The notes under the pieces are model-generated. The model was not told the origin of the DNA. It worked only from the letters and a program-made list of their open reading frames with translations, and searched no databases. A DNA stretch of 64,000 bases. Source: Pegoplata infirma (taxonomy: Eukaryota; Arthropoda; Insecta; Diptera; Anthomyiidae). Every line of letters starts with the position of its first letter. Position 1 is the first letter of the stretch. The position numbers and the translations under genes are program-made. The stretch spans positions 52,414,313-52,478,312 of the forward strand of contig OY992537.1 in assembly GCA_963921195.1 (NCBI GenBank). The letters are read 5' to 3'. Shown here one piece after another: positions 21,043-32,358 of this stretch.

Positions 21043-23070
21043 TATAAATTTGACTTAAAAAAATTTTCAATTAAGATTTGTATTTTCACTTTTTATCAGA
21101 AATATATAAAACAGATATATTTTGTAGAAACTAACAATCTCTTCAATTACAAATTTTCTATGTTAAGAGATTAAGCATGGTTAATTTAATTTTTCATGAG
21201 ATTTTCAATAAATATTTAATATGGAATTTTGGAAAACCTTGAAACGTTAACAATGATTTACTTGAAATATTGTGTGCGGGATTTGGCCACATTGGCTTCC
21301 AAAAAGCTCATATTCGGCAGGGTCGAATTTGAATTCTTTACTTTTTTTGCCTTAAATTTTTTAAACTTGGCGTATGAGTAATAAATATTTAAGAAATCAA
21401 CAAAATGGGTTTATTTAAATTTTTTTTTAGCCCTTGTGGTACAAAAAATAAATGTGAATCACTCACGCAGAGACTCGAGTCAGTCACGCAGATTTAATTC
21501 ACGCTCAAATGGGTTTATGTGATTGAAAAAAACCTATTATCCTTCAAAAAAGAAAATTTGGTTGAAAAATGTTTCTTTAATTTTTGTTACGCCTTTTTTT
21601 AATTTTGAGTGTTTGCCTAATTCATAACATAAATTTTTGCCTTTAATTCCAAATCACAATATATTTTCTCTAATGTGATTTGACATAATTTAAAACAAAA
21701 GAATGGCTTTTAACCCTTTTCGTTTTTATAAACATAATAAATTTATCTATATATTATTATAATAAATTTCCATAAAATATGTAACAATTTCTTAGAATAA
21801 TTAAAAGATCAAATCTAAAAACAAAACATCTTTACTTTCGACTAATTGGAATCATTAATAATTTCTACACATTCACACATATAAAAACCACCTTGCAGCA
21901 TTTATGTGAGAGTGTGTGCGTGTGTAGTTAAATGTAAACAAATTTATATGTATTTAATATGACAGCATAATGCGGAAACAGTTATAAATGGGAAGAAGAA
22001 ACCAGGCAACACACATACAAGCATAAATAACAAATAAGCATCACTTGACAGTTGACACTTGTAACGGGTTTAAACTAACAAAAAAATAAAGAAAAAACGT
22101 CATCATTATGTCTTCAACGCCAGTAGAATACAACACATACATATTTATAGTGTAGGATGGTATCTTCTTCAATATAAACAACAACACCAACGTTTAAAAA
22201 TGTCTCCTTAAAATTGAGTAAGGTTTTGATAAGATCTTTTGCTTCTTGTAACACAGCAACCCAAACTAAACATAAATTTATTACTTTGCCTTCATCTCAT
22301 TTTTCTCTTTGAGTTTTATTTTTTTTTTTTCCTTTTTTTGGTTAGTTCAACACACCACAAGTGTTCAATGTAACCTCTATATTAATATCGAAGTGTGCAA
22401 ATGTATTTGTTTTTGTATTAAAGTAAAGTGTGCGTGTGTGTGTCTGTCGGTGTGTACTTTTTTTATTATATATATATTCGCCTACACATACGTGTTTAAG
22501 TGTCAAAATAAATAAACGTTCTTTTCGAAAATGCCCACAACACCACACGCATGGACGGGTATTTGCGGTTGTACAAAATATAGACATGTTTTTATATGTA
22601 TTGGTGTGCTATGTAACACCAAAGGAAATAGAGGTGGTTATGAAGGAAGTATAGGTCCATTTGTTTTTTTTTTTTTTGGCAATGGGGTATACGCCTAGTA
22701 TCCTTCCTGTGTAAGGTTACATACCATATATTTTTAAAGTCACTTTTTTGTTTGTAAGATTTTTTTTTCTAAAGGGTATTGTAGAATTATTCAGTCAACC
22801 GTAGCATTAAGAACCAATATAGAAAGTTTTATAAAAAAAAATTACATAAATGATATTAAGGTATTTTTTTTAAGGAAGATATCCAGCCAGAAATATCAAC
22901 GGTACCAAAAAAAAATGTATTGCACACAAAAAAAAAAACCCTATCAAATTACTAGAAAAAGTCTCGTAATCCTATTTTACCAATATTTGACAGTTTTCCT
23001 GGTTTTCTAACAAAAAATTTTCGATCGAACTTTATTTTTTTTTTGTAATTTTAAATTTTTTTTTGTAATT
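21043..23070. other. Low-repeat segment, nothing coding recognised
   Basis: Mostly A+T-rich DNA with TG/CA microsatellite patches (21901-21926, 22420-22460). A short patch with CACTCACGCAG and TTCACGCTCAAATGGG near 21460-21510 resembles part of the hAT-type element at 43138-43672. No ORF has convincing composition. Candidate host intergenic or intronic DNA. Confidence 0.4.
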
Positions 23071-23879
23071 TTACACCCAGAAAAGTTTTACAGTAACTAT
23101 TTACGGTTATCCAAAAAGTTTTTAGTTAAAGTTGTTTTAAATGTTTTATCGTTTGGTTTTCAATGAAACTAAAATATTGACTGATGTTAAAAAAATAAAC
23201 TACAAAATTTACGGAAAAATATTTTTATCAGTTCAATCATTTGTGCATAATTTAACAGAACTAACAGAAGTACAGTTTTTATAGTTTGTTATTAAAAAAA
23301 TATATATATAAGGGGTGGTCCAATAACAAGTATCTTTTTTAAAATGCAATAAAATGATCAATACTCAACTTTTTTGGGAATGTTATGGCTTTATTTGAAA
23401 GAGCAAACATTCCCGTTTTTTATGGCAAACAACTTCATTGATGCGTCCTCGGCTTGCTCCGCTGTATCGCGTTGTAGCGCACTACTGCGCTGCCAAACTG
23501 CACGTTTTTCGAAAAAAAGTTTTTACCAAAATAAGGCACTCAAATGAGGTTATGTTAACAAACAAATTGCTACATCTTGGGATCGTAAAACTCGCACGGT
23601 ATTGTAAAGAATCCAATTCATCTATAGGAAGCAACAGATTTGAATATCAGCATCATTACACAATATTTTCAAACTGCTGAAAACCCCATTTTCGTCAAAG
23701 ATGAGCATTGGCGTAGGAAGCCAACATTTCTGGGGGGGGCTAAAGCCCCCCCAGATTTTTTTGATTTTTTTTTTTTTTAATAGAAAACCCCAGATCTATT
23801 TCTGAAGCGTTCCCTTCATCATGTGTCTATGTGTCCTAGAAACGAATGCCCTCCGAAAGCGGTTAAAAAATCTTTTTTT

Positions 23880-24516
23880 TTTTTATACCCTCCACTTAGT
23901 GATAGAGGGTATATATAAGTTTGTCATTCCGTTTGTAACTCATCGAAATATCGGTCTGGGACCCCATAAAGTATATATATTCATGATGCCCGATCGATTT
24001 TAAGACATTCTAGCGATGTCCGTCTGTCCGTCTGTCCGTCTGTCCGTCTGTCCGTCTGTCCGTCTGTCTGTGGAAAATGCTCTCGCCGACAAAATATTGC
24101 ACAGAGATGACTGAAACTTAACATATATGTTGGAAGTTCTCCCGAGAAGTTTGGTATTGCATTTGAGCGATATCGGTTCAGCGGTTCAAAAGTTATGAAC
24201 GAAAATGTAAGCACACCTCAAAAATTTTAGTACATTCAACATAACCTAAAAATACAAAATGCTTTAATTTGGCTTCTGGTTGACATATGTGAACATAATT
24301 GAACACCAAATGATATTTAAATAAGTACGAACATATTTTTTGACAAAAAAAGAAAAAAATCGCGGATTTTTTTTTTTTTACCAAAATTTTTTTTCGCGGA
24401 ATTTTTTTTTTTTTCAAAAGTAATTTCCTTTTAAATAAAGTTGTTTGCAATAATCTTTTTGAAATTGTGGAGGGTATCACTACATTCGGCAAGGCCGAAT
24501 TTAACTTTTTTACTTG
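23880..24516 (+). mobile_element. mini-me-like subtype B, complete
   Basis: TTTTATACCCTCCACTTAGT start, (TA)n, core GATCGATTTTAAGACATTCT, a long GTCC/GTCT tract (about 24016-24071), the 3' hairpin ATTCGGCAAGGCCGAAT and a TTTTTACTTG end. This is the best uninterrupted subtype B reference in the window and serves as the empty-site comparison for 13268-13584. Confidence 0.8.
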
Positions 24517-24534
24517 TTTTTTTTTTAATTTTGA

Positions 24535-24900
24535 TTCTGAAGATTTTTCGGAAATTTAGAATTTCCAAATATGTTATGAAAATTAAAGATTTTTAATGTT
24601 TTTCCTATAGTAAAATCATTAGATTACTATGATTTTTTCAAGAAAAAGTATTGCAAAAGTTGATGATTATTAGTCAAAATTCCCAGATTCTTTCTTCCAA
24701 TAACTTTTGTCTATAAAAAACCACTTAAAATTTGTAAACTTTTTTAATTCAAAGAACTTAAAATGTTTTCCTGAAGTTAAAATCCTAAGATTCGGTAAAG
24801 TTTTTATTACTGACAAAAACATCAGATTCATATAAAAACTTTTTGCAATAATTCAGACTATTTTTTGATAGGAAAAACTATTAGATCTAATATAATAATC
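24535..24900 (+). repeat. 35-bp satellite, strongly degenerate
   Basis: Scattered AAAAATTC/CAGATTC phrases (for example CAAAATTCCCAGATTCTTTC) suggest eroded satellite carried inside the hAT-type element. Confidence 0.4.
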
Positions 24901-25075
24901 ATTAAGAGTCCTTAAGACTCGTAGAATAATCATAACGAGTCCTAAAGACTCGTTATTATTATTTATTGTTGTTGGGTTATTATTATTTATTGTTGCAAAA
25001 ATTATTGAAATCATTAAATTATTAAAAAAAAAAATTGTGAATGATTAAAATTCTGGGGGGGGCTAAAATTTTTCT

Positions 25076-25091
25076 GGGGGGGGGGGGGGGG
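25076..25091 (+). repeat. Run of 16 G at hAT subterminal hairpin
   Basis: An uninterrupted G run followed by GCTAAGCCCCCCCC. The G and C tracts can pair with each other or with the matching tract at 23730-23752. Confidence 0.85.
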
Positions 25092-25129
25092 CTAAGCCCC
25101 CCCCAGACAGGGCTATCTACGCCAATGAA

Positions 25130-26125
25130 GATGAGCGCTTCAGAGCCGTGATTACCGACTTTTTGTTGGCCGTAATAGAATATATCAACTTGGATGACAT
25201 TTATTTTCAGAAGGATGTCGCAATATGTCCCACAGTCCATCAAACAATCGATATTTTGCGCACTTACAAGGGAAGTATCTCAATCCTTATGAACCGATTT
25301 GCCTGAAACTAAAAATATATATAAAGGAGACGATTTTAAGGTTGGGGTGTCTCGGCTTATCGGCCATATCAGTATTTAAAAATTTCGTTGTCCCCTTATG
25401 AAACAATGAAACCTACGGGAAAATTTCGAAAACTCCCGAACTAACCGGAATATCCTCAAGAGCAAAAATACGTGTCGACTTAAATTTAATAAAGATTATT
25501 TCGTATTCATATGGAGATCGTAGGTCTATGTCTTCATATAAATACCCCCCAAAATTTACACATTTTCATGAAAAAAGTATTTAAAGAAGCCAAACTTGTA
25601 CAAGGTTATGCCACCGTTGGATAGGCATTAAAAAAACCTTTCTTCTCATATGTAAACATCATATAGTTTCTTAGAAAGAAATGGCTGAAAAATAAAAAAA
25701 AACGATTTTTTCGCCATTTTTTGACCCATGTTTTGAACCCCTAAATCCCCGATATGGCCGATAAGCCGAGACACCCCAACCTTAGAATTGTCTCTTTTAT
25801 ATATATTTTACGTTTCGTGCAAATCGGTTCATAAGGGTTAAGATACTTCCCTTGTTAGTTCGGAAATCGTGTTTTTAGCCATATTCGCGGTGACAATTAA
25901 TCACTTCAGAGCTGCAGATTAAAACCTTTAGAATTTTTTTTGAGGGGTCTCGTTAAAGATTCATGCAACATGGGAAATCCAGAAATGTTCTAGGCCCTTT
26001 CGACGAATATCGCTCAAGCCATTCGTGAGATAGAGCCAGAAACATTAGAAAAATGGGTGCCGAGGATGAGCTACTGCGGAGCTAACCCAGGCAGCCGCAT
26101 GAATGAAGTCGTTTGCCATAAATAA
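25130..26125 (+). pseudogene. Tc1/mariner-type transposase, C-terminal half, broken
   Basis: The plus-strand frame reads FLLAVIEYINLDDIYFQKD followed by VAICPTVHQTIDILRT. This corresponds to the family's conserved stretch around the second catalytic aspartate (usually WFQQDGATCHTA). A foldback (25267-25854) interrupts it. The same frame then resumes as FGNRVFSHIRGDN, a stop, SCRLKPLEFFLRGLVKD, another stop, and TNIAQAIREIEPETLEKWV to the end MNEVVCHK and TAA (26123-26125). The position of the third catalytic aspartate region (normally SCDLTPLDYF) is altered. The N-terminal DNA-binding half is not recognisable upstream. It cannot be functional. Confidence 0.8.
25267..25854. mobile_element. 588-bp foldback, TSD TTA
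   Basis: Arms of about 105 bp: CAAGGGAAGTATCTCAATCC at the left pairs with AAGATACTTCCCTTG at the right, and further in GGTTGGGGTGTCTCGGC pairs with GCCGAGACACCCCAACC. TTA flanks both sides (25264-25266 and 25855-25857). Removing it rejoins the transposase frame without a shift. The 3-bp TTA duplication fits a PIF/Harbinger-type MITE. Confidence 0.8.
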
Positions 26126-26562
26126 TGGGAATATTTGCTCTTTCAAATAAAGCCATAAGGTTCCAAAACTATTGAGTATTGTTCATTTCATTGCATGTTT
26201 TAAAAAGATACTTGTTATTGGACCACCCTGTATTTTTACTCCACAAAATAAAAAACTGTACACAGTTAAAATAACTGAAATATAATTTGTTTTTAGACTA
26301 GACATTGCTAGTCATTTATTAACGTTTAGAAATAACTGAAGAAGTATTTTGTTTCAAATGAAATATAAGTAGTCCGTTTTTTAAATTATTATTATTATTT
26401 ACAAAATTTTTTGTGTGTACAAATTTCCAAGTGTTTTTAACAAAAAAAATCTAGTAAATTCACCAGAATTCCTTGTAAGTCTTATTGGGTCACAAAAGTT
26501 TTAAACTGGTTTGCCATACATCATATTTTTTAATTTTGATGCGTTAAAAACGAATAAAAAAA

Positions 26563-27390
26563 CGAGTAAAAAAATTATAGTCGGTCAAGACCGACCATAT
26601 AATACCCTACACCAGAGTTTCCCGGAAAATGGGTCCCAAGTTCAAACATGGACTGATTAGATCTATATTTTGTCAAATCTTTAATAAGTGTAAAATGCTC
26701 TCACAAATCACATTCGAGTGGAATAGGCTACTTTTTGTTGACAATAAATCGCTTCAACTGAATATCGGGCGAAATTTCCACATGGGACCTAAGTCCAAAA
26801 ATGGTCCGATGATAATCAGATTTGATAAGGTTATTAAAGTACGCGTTTAACATACACAAACAGAATTTTAATTAAATATTTTCTATTTTCATGAAATTTG
26901 AGAGATTTATGTGAAAATCGGGAAGGTGGTTTGTATGGGGGCTACAAGAAGAACTGGTCCAATTTCAAATTCAGAATGGTGATTTGTGTGGATTAAACAT
27001 GATTACCTGCCAAATTTCGAAAAGATACCTATTAAAAAGCGGCTATTAGAATCATTTGAGCCAAAACTAAAGAGGCGCTTTGTATGGGGGCTAGGTCTAA
27101 ACATGGACCGATTTCTTCCAATTTCAATAGGCTTCGTCCTTGGGCCAAAAGAGGCTTATGTTTCAAATTTCAAGTCAATTGATTAAGAATTACGACCTGT
27201 ATCGTGTTTACACCGTTTACATGGACAGACAGACAGACGGACGGACGGACATCGCTAAATCGACTCAAAAAGTGATTATAAGTCGATCGGTATACTTAAA
27301 AGTGGGTCAGGACCAATATTTCGGGTAGTTACAAACATCAGCACAAACTCATTATACTCTGTACCACAGTGTGGTGTAGGGTATAATAAA
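26563..27390 (-). mobile_element. mini-me-like subtype E
   Basis: Minus strand: TTTATTATACCCTACACCAC start, the block CGAAATATTGGTCCTGACCC, the core TCGATTTAGCGATGTCCGTC with a GTCC/GTCT tract (27223-27250), and the 3' hairpin GGTCGGTCTTGACCGACTAT before TTTTTACTCG. It has the same organisation as other subtypes but a distinct body. A fragment of the same subtype is at 48784-48870. Confidence 0.65.
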
Positions 27391-27749
27391 ATCGGCCGAT
27401 CGGCTTTCGACATATCGCTTTTTGAAATTTGCAACAAATGACGTTTTTTTCCTGCGTTCAAAAAATTGTTAAAAAAATCGAAGTTTTTCTTACCCCTGAC
27501 CATAGAGCTTGAGACAGTTTTTCATTTCAACTTACCATGAGCTAAACTCGATCAAAGTTATAGGTTTTTTGAAACCTATAATTTTGAGTTTTTGAAAAAT
27601 TAAAACTAAAAAAAAATTACAAAATAATATACAGATTTTTGTTAACTTTGACATGCTGAATAGGAATATCAAAAAATTTCTGAAATCGATTTCTGAAATG
27701 TCAAATAATTTTGAGTTAGTTTATTCTAGCTCGAGGTTATTATTTCCTT
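27391..27749. other. A+T-rich, nothing recognised
   Basis: Contains GGCCGATCGGC near 27393 and long A/T tracts. No ORF or repeat match was identified. Confidence 0.4.
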
Positions 27750-28085
27750 TACTAATTAAAACTATGATATTCTCATAGAGTAATTTTAAAGAAAATTATT
27801 TTTCTGTTTTAAATTTATTTATGTTGGTAATTTTTGCAAGACTTAATCGATACGTATTTCGGAATTTGTCAGATTCCATTGTCAAGATTATTTAGCAAAT
27901 ATATACTACAAGTAGCAAAGGGAGTTTTAATGACGCCTCGTTAATGATAAAACTAAAATATTATTACATATCCGACTCTACTCCCATTGGGAATTAGAAG
28001 ACGAAAATTGTACCATCGTAGTATGATCACAATCGTCAAATAACGAACAAACAAATATTAAAAACAGACTAACATATAATTACCC
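27750..28085 (+). repeat. Dispersed repeat R1, copy 2
   Basis: Matches 1-350 through its whole length with small indels, for example TTTCGGAATTTGTCAGATTC and CATTGTCAAGATTATTTAGC in both. It ends where a truncated mini-me copy begins. Confidence 0.75.
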
Positions 28086-28089
28086 TTGG

Positions 28090-28570
28090 TAATACTATAC
28101 CGTCCGTCTGTCCTTCCGTCCGTCCGTCCGTCCGTCTATCCGTGTGTAGTTAACACGATACAGTCCAAAATAAAAGAGCTAGACTCCTGAAGTTTGGCAC
28201 GAATATGTCTTATGGTCCTAGACATGTTAAGTTCGGCAATGGGAAAAATCGGACCAGGGGGAAAAAGTTCCCCCTTGAAGAACTTAACCAACCATTAAAA
28301 ATTGCCAATTTTTAGACGTTTTTCTTTGTATTTTTGTTAAACTAATGAAAAATTTTTATGTTCGCAGAGTTTAAAGTCATGCGATTTGACCCAGGGGATA
28401 ATTTTTTTTTTTTTTTTGGCCCGTTTCCTATTCAGGGCGTGGATAAAAAAATCTTAAAATTTTGATAAGCACAAAGCAGAATAAAATGAACTTGTAAACA
28501 TATTTTGCGAGGGGAAAAAGGTCCCCCAACTCACCGCCCATACCTACCCCCAAAACGCCCCTGTCAATTT
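28090..28570 (+). mobile_element. mini-me-like subtype C, 5'-truncated
   Basis: Starts within the GTCC/GTCT tract (28103-28139), then has AAGAGCTAGACTCCTGAAGT, TTTGGCACGAATATGTCTTA and GGGGGAAAAAGTTCCCCCTT as in 29930-30605. It ends against the next mini-me copy. Confidence 0.65.
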
Positions 28571-29561
28571 TTTTTATACCTTCCATTCTAGTGATATATA
28601 AGTTTGTCATTCCGTTTGTAACACATCGAAATATTGGCCTAGGACCCCATAAAGAACATATATTCATGATCGATCGATTTTTAGTCGATCCAGCGATCCC
28701 CGTCCGTCCGTCCGTCAGTCTGTCTGTCTGCCTGTCTGCATTTTTGTCAGTCCGTAGAAAACACGCTAACTTTTGAAAGACTTTACAGAGGCTACTGAAG
28801 TTTGGCATATATGTTGGTCATTTACCTGGTCAGGTTGGAATTGCAATCCAGTCAAGTGATTCAAAAGTTATGAGCAAAAGGGTAAATTTCGGCAAGGGGT
28901 TTTCGCGAATTTACAAGATAAAAAACACGCTAACTTCGAAAGACAATAATGAGACTGCTGAAGCTTAGTATATATCTTTGACGTTGCCCAGGTCTGATTG
29001 GTTTTAAATTTCAGCTAAATCGATCCATTGGTTCAAAAGTTATAAGCAAACCCCTGAATTTCAGATTTGTTTCATCTTAAATGCCACGTGTTCAACAAGT
29101 TTGAAAAGCATTGGTGGTAACTTAGCAATGCATTTCAAACTTGTTTAGTTATAAAGCAATGCTTTTTAAACTTGTTTAGTTTTAAAAGCATTGGTAAAAA
29201 TTACATTCGAAAAATATTTTACACTCAAAAAAATTTTACACTCAAAAAAAATTTCCGCTCAAAAAAACATAGTTTTTTTTACAAAAATTACAATATTTTG
29301 TGTACATACGTACGTGTATTTACTCAGAATTTTTTTTACAGTAAAAAAACTATTACACTCGAAAAAAGTTTTACACTAAAAAAAAAATTTTAATATTTTT
29401 TTTTTTTTTTAAGTGACAAAAAAAGAGTTTTTTACTCAAAATAAAATATTTCTAAACAAAATTGTTAATTATTTTCACGTTAAAAAATGTGCTATCCTTT
29501 AAAAAGGCATTGTGGAGGGTATTCATAAATTCGGCAAAGTCGAATTTAACTTTTCTACTTG
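28571..29561 (+). mobile_element. mini-me-like subtype A, complete
   Basis: TTTTTTATACCTTCCATTCT start, core ATCGATTTTTAGTCGATCCA, a long GTCC/GTCT/GCCT tract (28699-28740), two CAAAAGTTATGAGCAAAAG-like blocks, an inverted AAGCATTGG/CCAATGCTT-type segment near 29110-29195, ACACTCAAAAAAA repeats, then the hairpin AATTCGGCAAAGTCGAATTT and CTACTTG. Best complete copy of this subtype. Confidence 0.8.
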
Positions 29562-29754
29562 TAAATTTTAAAACATGCAAAACTTTGAGCGTCGGGCTTT
29601 GCGATTTCGATTGCTCTCGAATTTGCAACACATAGTTTTTATATCAAATAGAATAAAATTTGCATGGACACTTGCAAAATTCAAAAGTTTAAAAAAATCT
29701 GCAATTTATTGCAAATAACATTGTTTAAAAATTTGAAAAAAAAATTTTTGGTTA

Positions 29755-29929
29755 ATGAGTTTCAGATTCTGAGTCATTTTTCCTCTAAAAAAGATTTACA
29801 TTTAGAGTCTCAGATTCTGAGAAATTTTTCCTATAGAAAAGGTCTCAGATTCTGAAACATTTTTCCTATAGAAAAGTCGCAGTTTCTGAGATATTTTACC
29901 TATATAAACAGTCTCAGATTCTGAGACAT
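29755..29929 (+). repeat. 35-bp satellite, left of mini-me insertion
   Basis: Units such as GTCTCAGATTCTGAGAAATT and TTTTCCTATAGAAAAGGTCT in good register. The array continues at 30606 after the mini-me copy. Confidence 0.8.
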
Positions 29930-30605
29930 TTTTATACCCTCCAACCACAGTATGGGGGTATACTCACTTTGTCATTCCGTTTGTAACGCATAAAAATATC
30001 GGTCGGGGACCCCATAAAGTATATATATTATTGATCTATGATCGATTTTAATTCATTCTATGAATGTCCGTCCGTCCGTCCGTCCGTCTGTATAAAACAC
30101 GATTCAGTCCAAAATAAGAGAGCTAGACTCCTGAAAATTGGCACGAATGTGTCTCTTGGTCATAGGCCGGTTAAGTTCGGAAATGGGTAAAATCGGATCA
30201 GGGGGAAAAAAGTTCCCCCTTAAAGCACTTAAAAAAAGTCTCAAAAAACTCAATTTTTTACAGCTTTTTTTGCATTTTTGTTAAACAAATGAATTCTTTT
30301 TATATCAGAAGGTGTTCAAAGTCCTGCACTTAGACCCCGGGGGCTACAAAATTGAGTTTGTTTGGCCCGCCCCCATTTGTGGGCGTGGATTTAAAAAAAT
30401 CATAAAAATTATGAGTAAATGGTATTACTAAAGTTATAAAAGCATAACAAATAAATTAGTTAACATTTGTCACGATGGGGAAGGTATCCCCAACCACCCC
30501 CACATAGCCCCCCCAAAAAAAACGCCTCTGAATTTTTTTAAATATATTTTAACTTGTTGGAGGGTATCAAAGATTCGGCCCAGCCGAATTTAACGCTCTC
30601 ACTTG
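29930..30605 (+). mobile_element. mini-me-like subtype C, complete
   Basis: Inserted in satellite. Start TTTATACCCTCCAACCACAG, then GTCATTCCGTTTGTAACGCA, core GATCGATTTTAATTCATTCT, a GTCC/GTCT tract (30066-30090), GAGGG(A)AAAAAGTTCCCCCTT block, then the hairpin ATTCGGCCCAGCCGAAT and TCTCACTTG. Reference copy for subtype C. Confidence 0.8.
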
Positions 30606-31330
30606 TTCCTATTAAAAACGTCTCAGATTCTGAGACATTTTTCCTAAAAATTCTGAGACATTTTTCCTAAAGTCTCAAATTTTGATACATTTTTCCTATA
30701 GAAAAAGTCTCAGATTCTAAGACATTTTTCCTATATATAGATTCTGACACATTTTTCCCTTAGAAAAGGCTTAGATTCTGAGCAATTTTTTCTATAGAAA
30801 AAGTCTCAGATTTTGAGACATTTTTTCCTGTAGAAAAAGTCTCAGATTCTAAGACATTTTTCCTGTAAAAAAAGGTTTAGATTCTGAGTCACTTTTCGTA
30901 CAGAAAAAGTCTCAGCTTCAGAGATATGTTTCCTAGAGAAAAATTCTCAGATTCTAAAACATTTTTACTATAGAAAAATTTTCATATTCTGAGACTTTTT
31001 TCCTATAGAAAAATTCTCAGATTTTGATACATTTTTCCTATAGAAAAAGTATCAGATTTTAAGGCATATTTCCTGTAGAAAAATTCTCAGAGACATTTTT
31101 CCTATAGAAAAAGTATTTTTTCTAAGACATTTTGTCAGATAGAAAATGTCTCAAATTCTGAGATATTTTTCCGGTAGAAAGTCTTAGATTAAGATACATT
31201 TTTGCTATTGAAAAAGTTTCAGATTCTAAACATTTTTCCTGCAGAAAATGTCTCCGATTCTGAGATATTTTTCCTATAGGAAAATTCTATAAGAAAGTTT
31301 CAGATTCTGAAAAATTTTTTGTATAAAAAA
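30606..31330 (+). repeat. 35-bp satellite block
   Basis: About 20 units with consensus phrases AGTCTCAGATTCTGAGACAT and TTTTTCCTATAGAAAAA. Here the spacer is AAAGTC rather than AAATTC in many units, so this block forms a local variant. Confidence 0.8.
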
Positions 31331-31839
31331 AAACAATAATACGAATTCTTTTGTTAAAACTTTCTGTAACAGTTCCTTTTATTTATTATATGCTAACCGT
31401 GGCATTCAATCAATTGTTGATAAATGTGTCTCTATAGACGATATTTTTTGTTGTTTTTATGGTATGGGTTTAAACAGGAAATACTTTTGATATGTATACG
31501 GTTAGTATTGCCCCTATACACAAAGATAAAATACAAAGAAATATATATCCATAAAATTGGAACAGTGTTTTTTAAGTTAAAAGATTATTTTTTTTATTGA
31601 CACGACACGACATGACATTTTTACATGAAAAATGAAAGTTAATTAAAGTAAAGCCATGTTTAAGGGTTAAACCAAAATGTTAAGATTTTTTTAATTTTAT
31701 GCCAGCTGGGAAGATATTCTAAAGAATATAGAAATAAGAAAAAAAATTGTATTTAAGTTGAGAGAAACTAAAATGGGATAATTTACACTTAGTTCTTGCT
31801 GAAACCAGAATTGCCCTGTAGCAATTTTCAAAATTTTTA
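31331..31839. other. Low-repeat segment
   Basis: Between satellite blocks of opposite orientation. It has no ORF or known repeat and may mark the rearrangement junction or an old insertion. Confidence 0.4.
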
Positions 31840-32340
31840 GAATATTGCTAAAGGGAAAAAGTCTCAGAATCTTAAAACTTGTCTATGCGAAAAATTTTAG
31901 ATTTTTTCTGTAGGAAAAATCTCAGAATATTTTTAAGGAAAACTTTGAGAATTTTTCAATAGAAAAAAATTCATCAGAATTTGAGATTTTTTTTATAAAA
32001 AAAATTACTCAGATTCTTATTTTTCTTTATGAAAAATGTCTCAGAATATGATACCTTTTCTATGTGAAAAATGCCTCAGAATCTAAAAATTTGTCTATAT
32101 GAAAAATGTCTCGGAGGTTTAGATTTTTTTTTCTCAGAATCTGAGACTTTTTCAGAATCAAATAATTTTAGTGTAAGGCGAACGTTTCGAAATTTTTCTG
32201 CAAAAAAAAATGTCTCAGAATCCGAACATTTTTCTAAAGAAAAAGGGTTTGGATTGTGCGAATTTTTAATAAGATAAAAAATCAAAACCGGAGAAGTTTT
32301 TTTTAGGAAAAATTTCTCTTATTTTGGAAATTGTTCTATA
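31840..32340 (-). repeat. 35-bp satellite, inverted orientation
   Basis: Phrases read as the reverse complement of the neighbouring arrays: GAAAAATGCCTCAGAATCTA, GAAAAATGTCTCGGAGG and TTTTTCTAAAGAAAAAGG. Degenerate. Confidence 0.7.
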
Positions 32341-32358
32341 CGACGAATTTTTTTAACA

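Larger units (their letters stand above)
23706..25127. mobile_element. hAT-type element inside mariner, TSD AAGATGAG
   Basis: The ends CATTGGCGTAG and CTACGCCAATG match the common hAT terminus CAGTGGCGTAG. The 8-bp duplication AAGATGAG is exact (23698-23705 and 25128-25135). Just inside each end is a self-complementary C/G tract (GGGGGGGGCTAAAGCCCCCC at the left, a 16-G run with GCTAAGCCCCCCCC at the right). It contains a mini-me copy (23880-24516) and degenerate 35-bp satellite (24535-24900). No transposase was seen. Confidence 0.85.
23311..26230 (+). mobile_element. Tc1/mariner-like element with degenerate transposase
   Basis: Terminal inverted repeats of roughly 130 bp: AGGGGTGGTCCAATAACAAG at the left, and the inverted form ending CTTGTTATTGGACCACCCTG at the right. 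TA flanks both ends. Its transposase relic lies at 25130-26125. Insertions at 23706-25127 and 25267-25854 account for much of its length. It is inactive. Confidence 0.8.
23074..26417. mobile_element. Possible outer TA-flanked TIR element
   Basis: CACCCAGAAAAGTTTTAC at the left and a weakly matching inverted end (CACACAAAAAATTTTGTAAA on the opposite strand) at the right are each flanked by TA. Interior flanks on both sides contain AACTGA/AACTAA-type motifs. The mariner-like element is inserted within it. The terminal match is imperfect. Confidence 0.35.

Noticed and set aside
22430..22654. Cysteine-rich short frame at 22.4 kb, considered as a small secreted protein
   Set aside because: It translates a TG microsatellite; the opposite strand is equally open and there is no signal-peptide or gene context.
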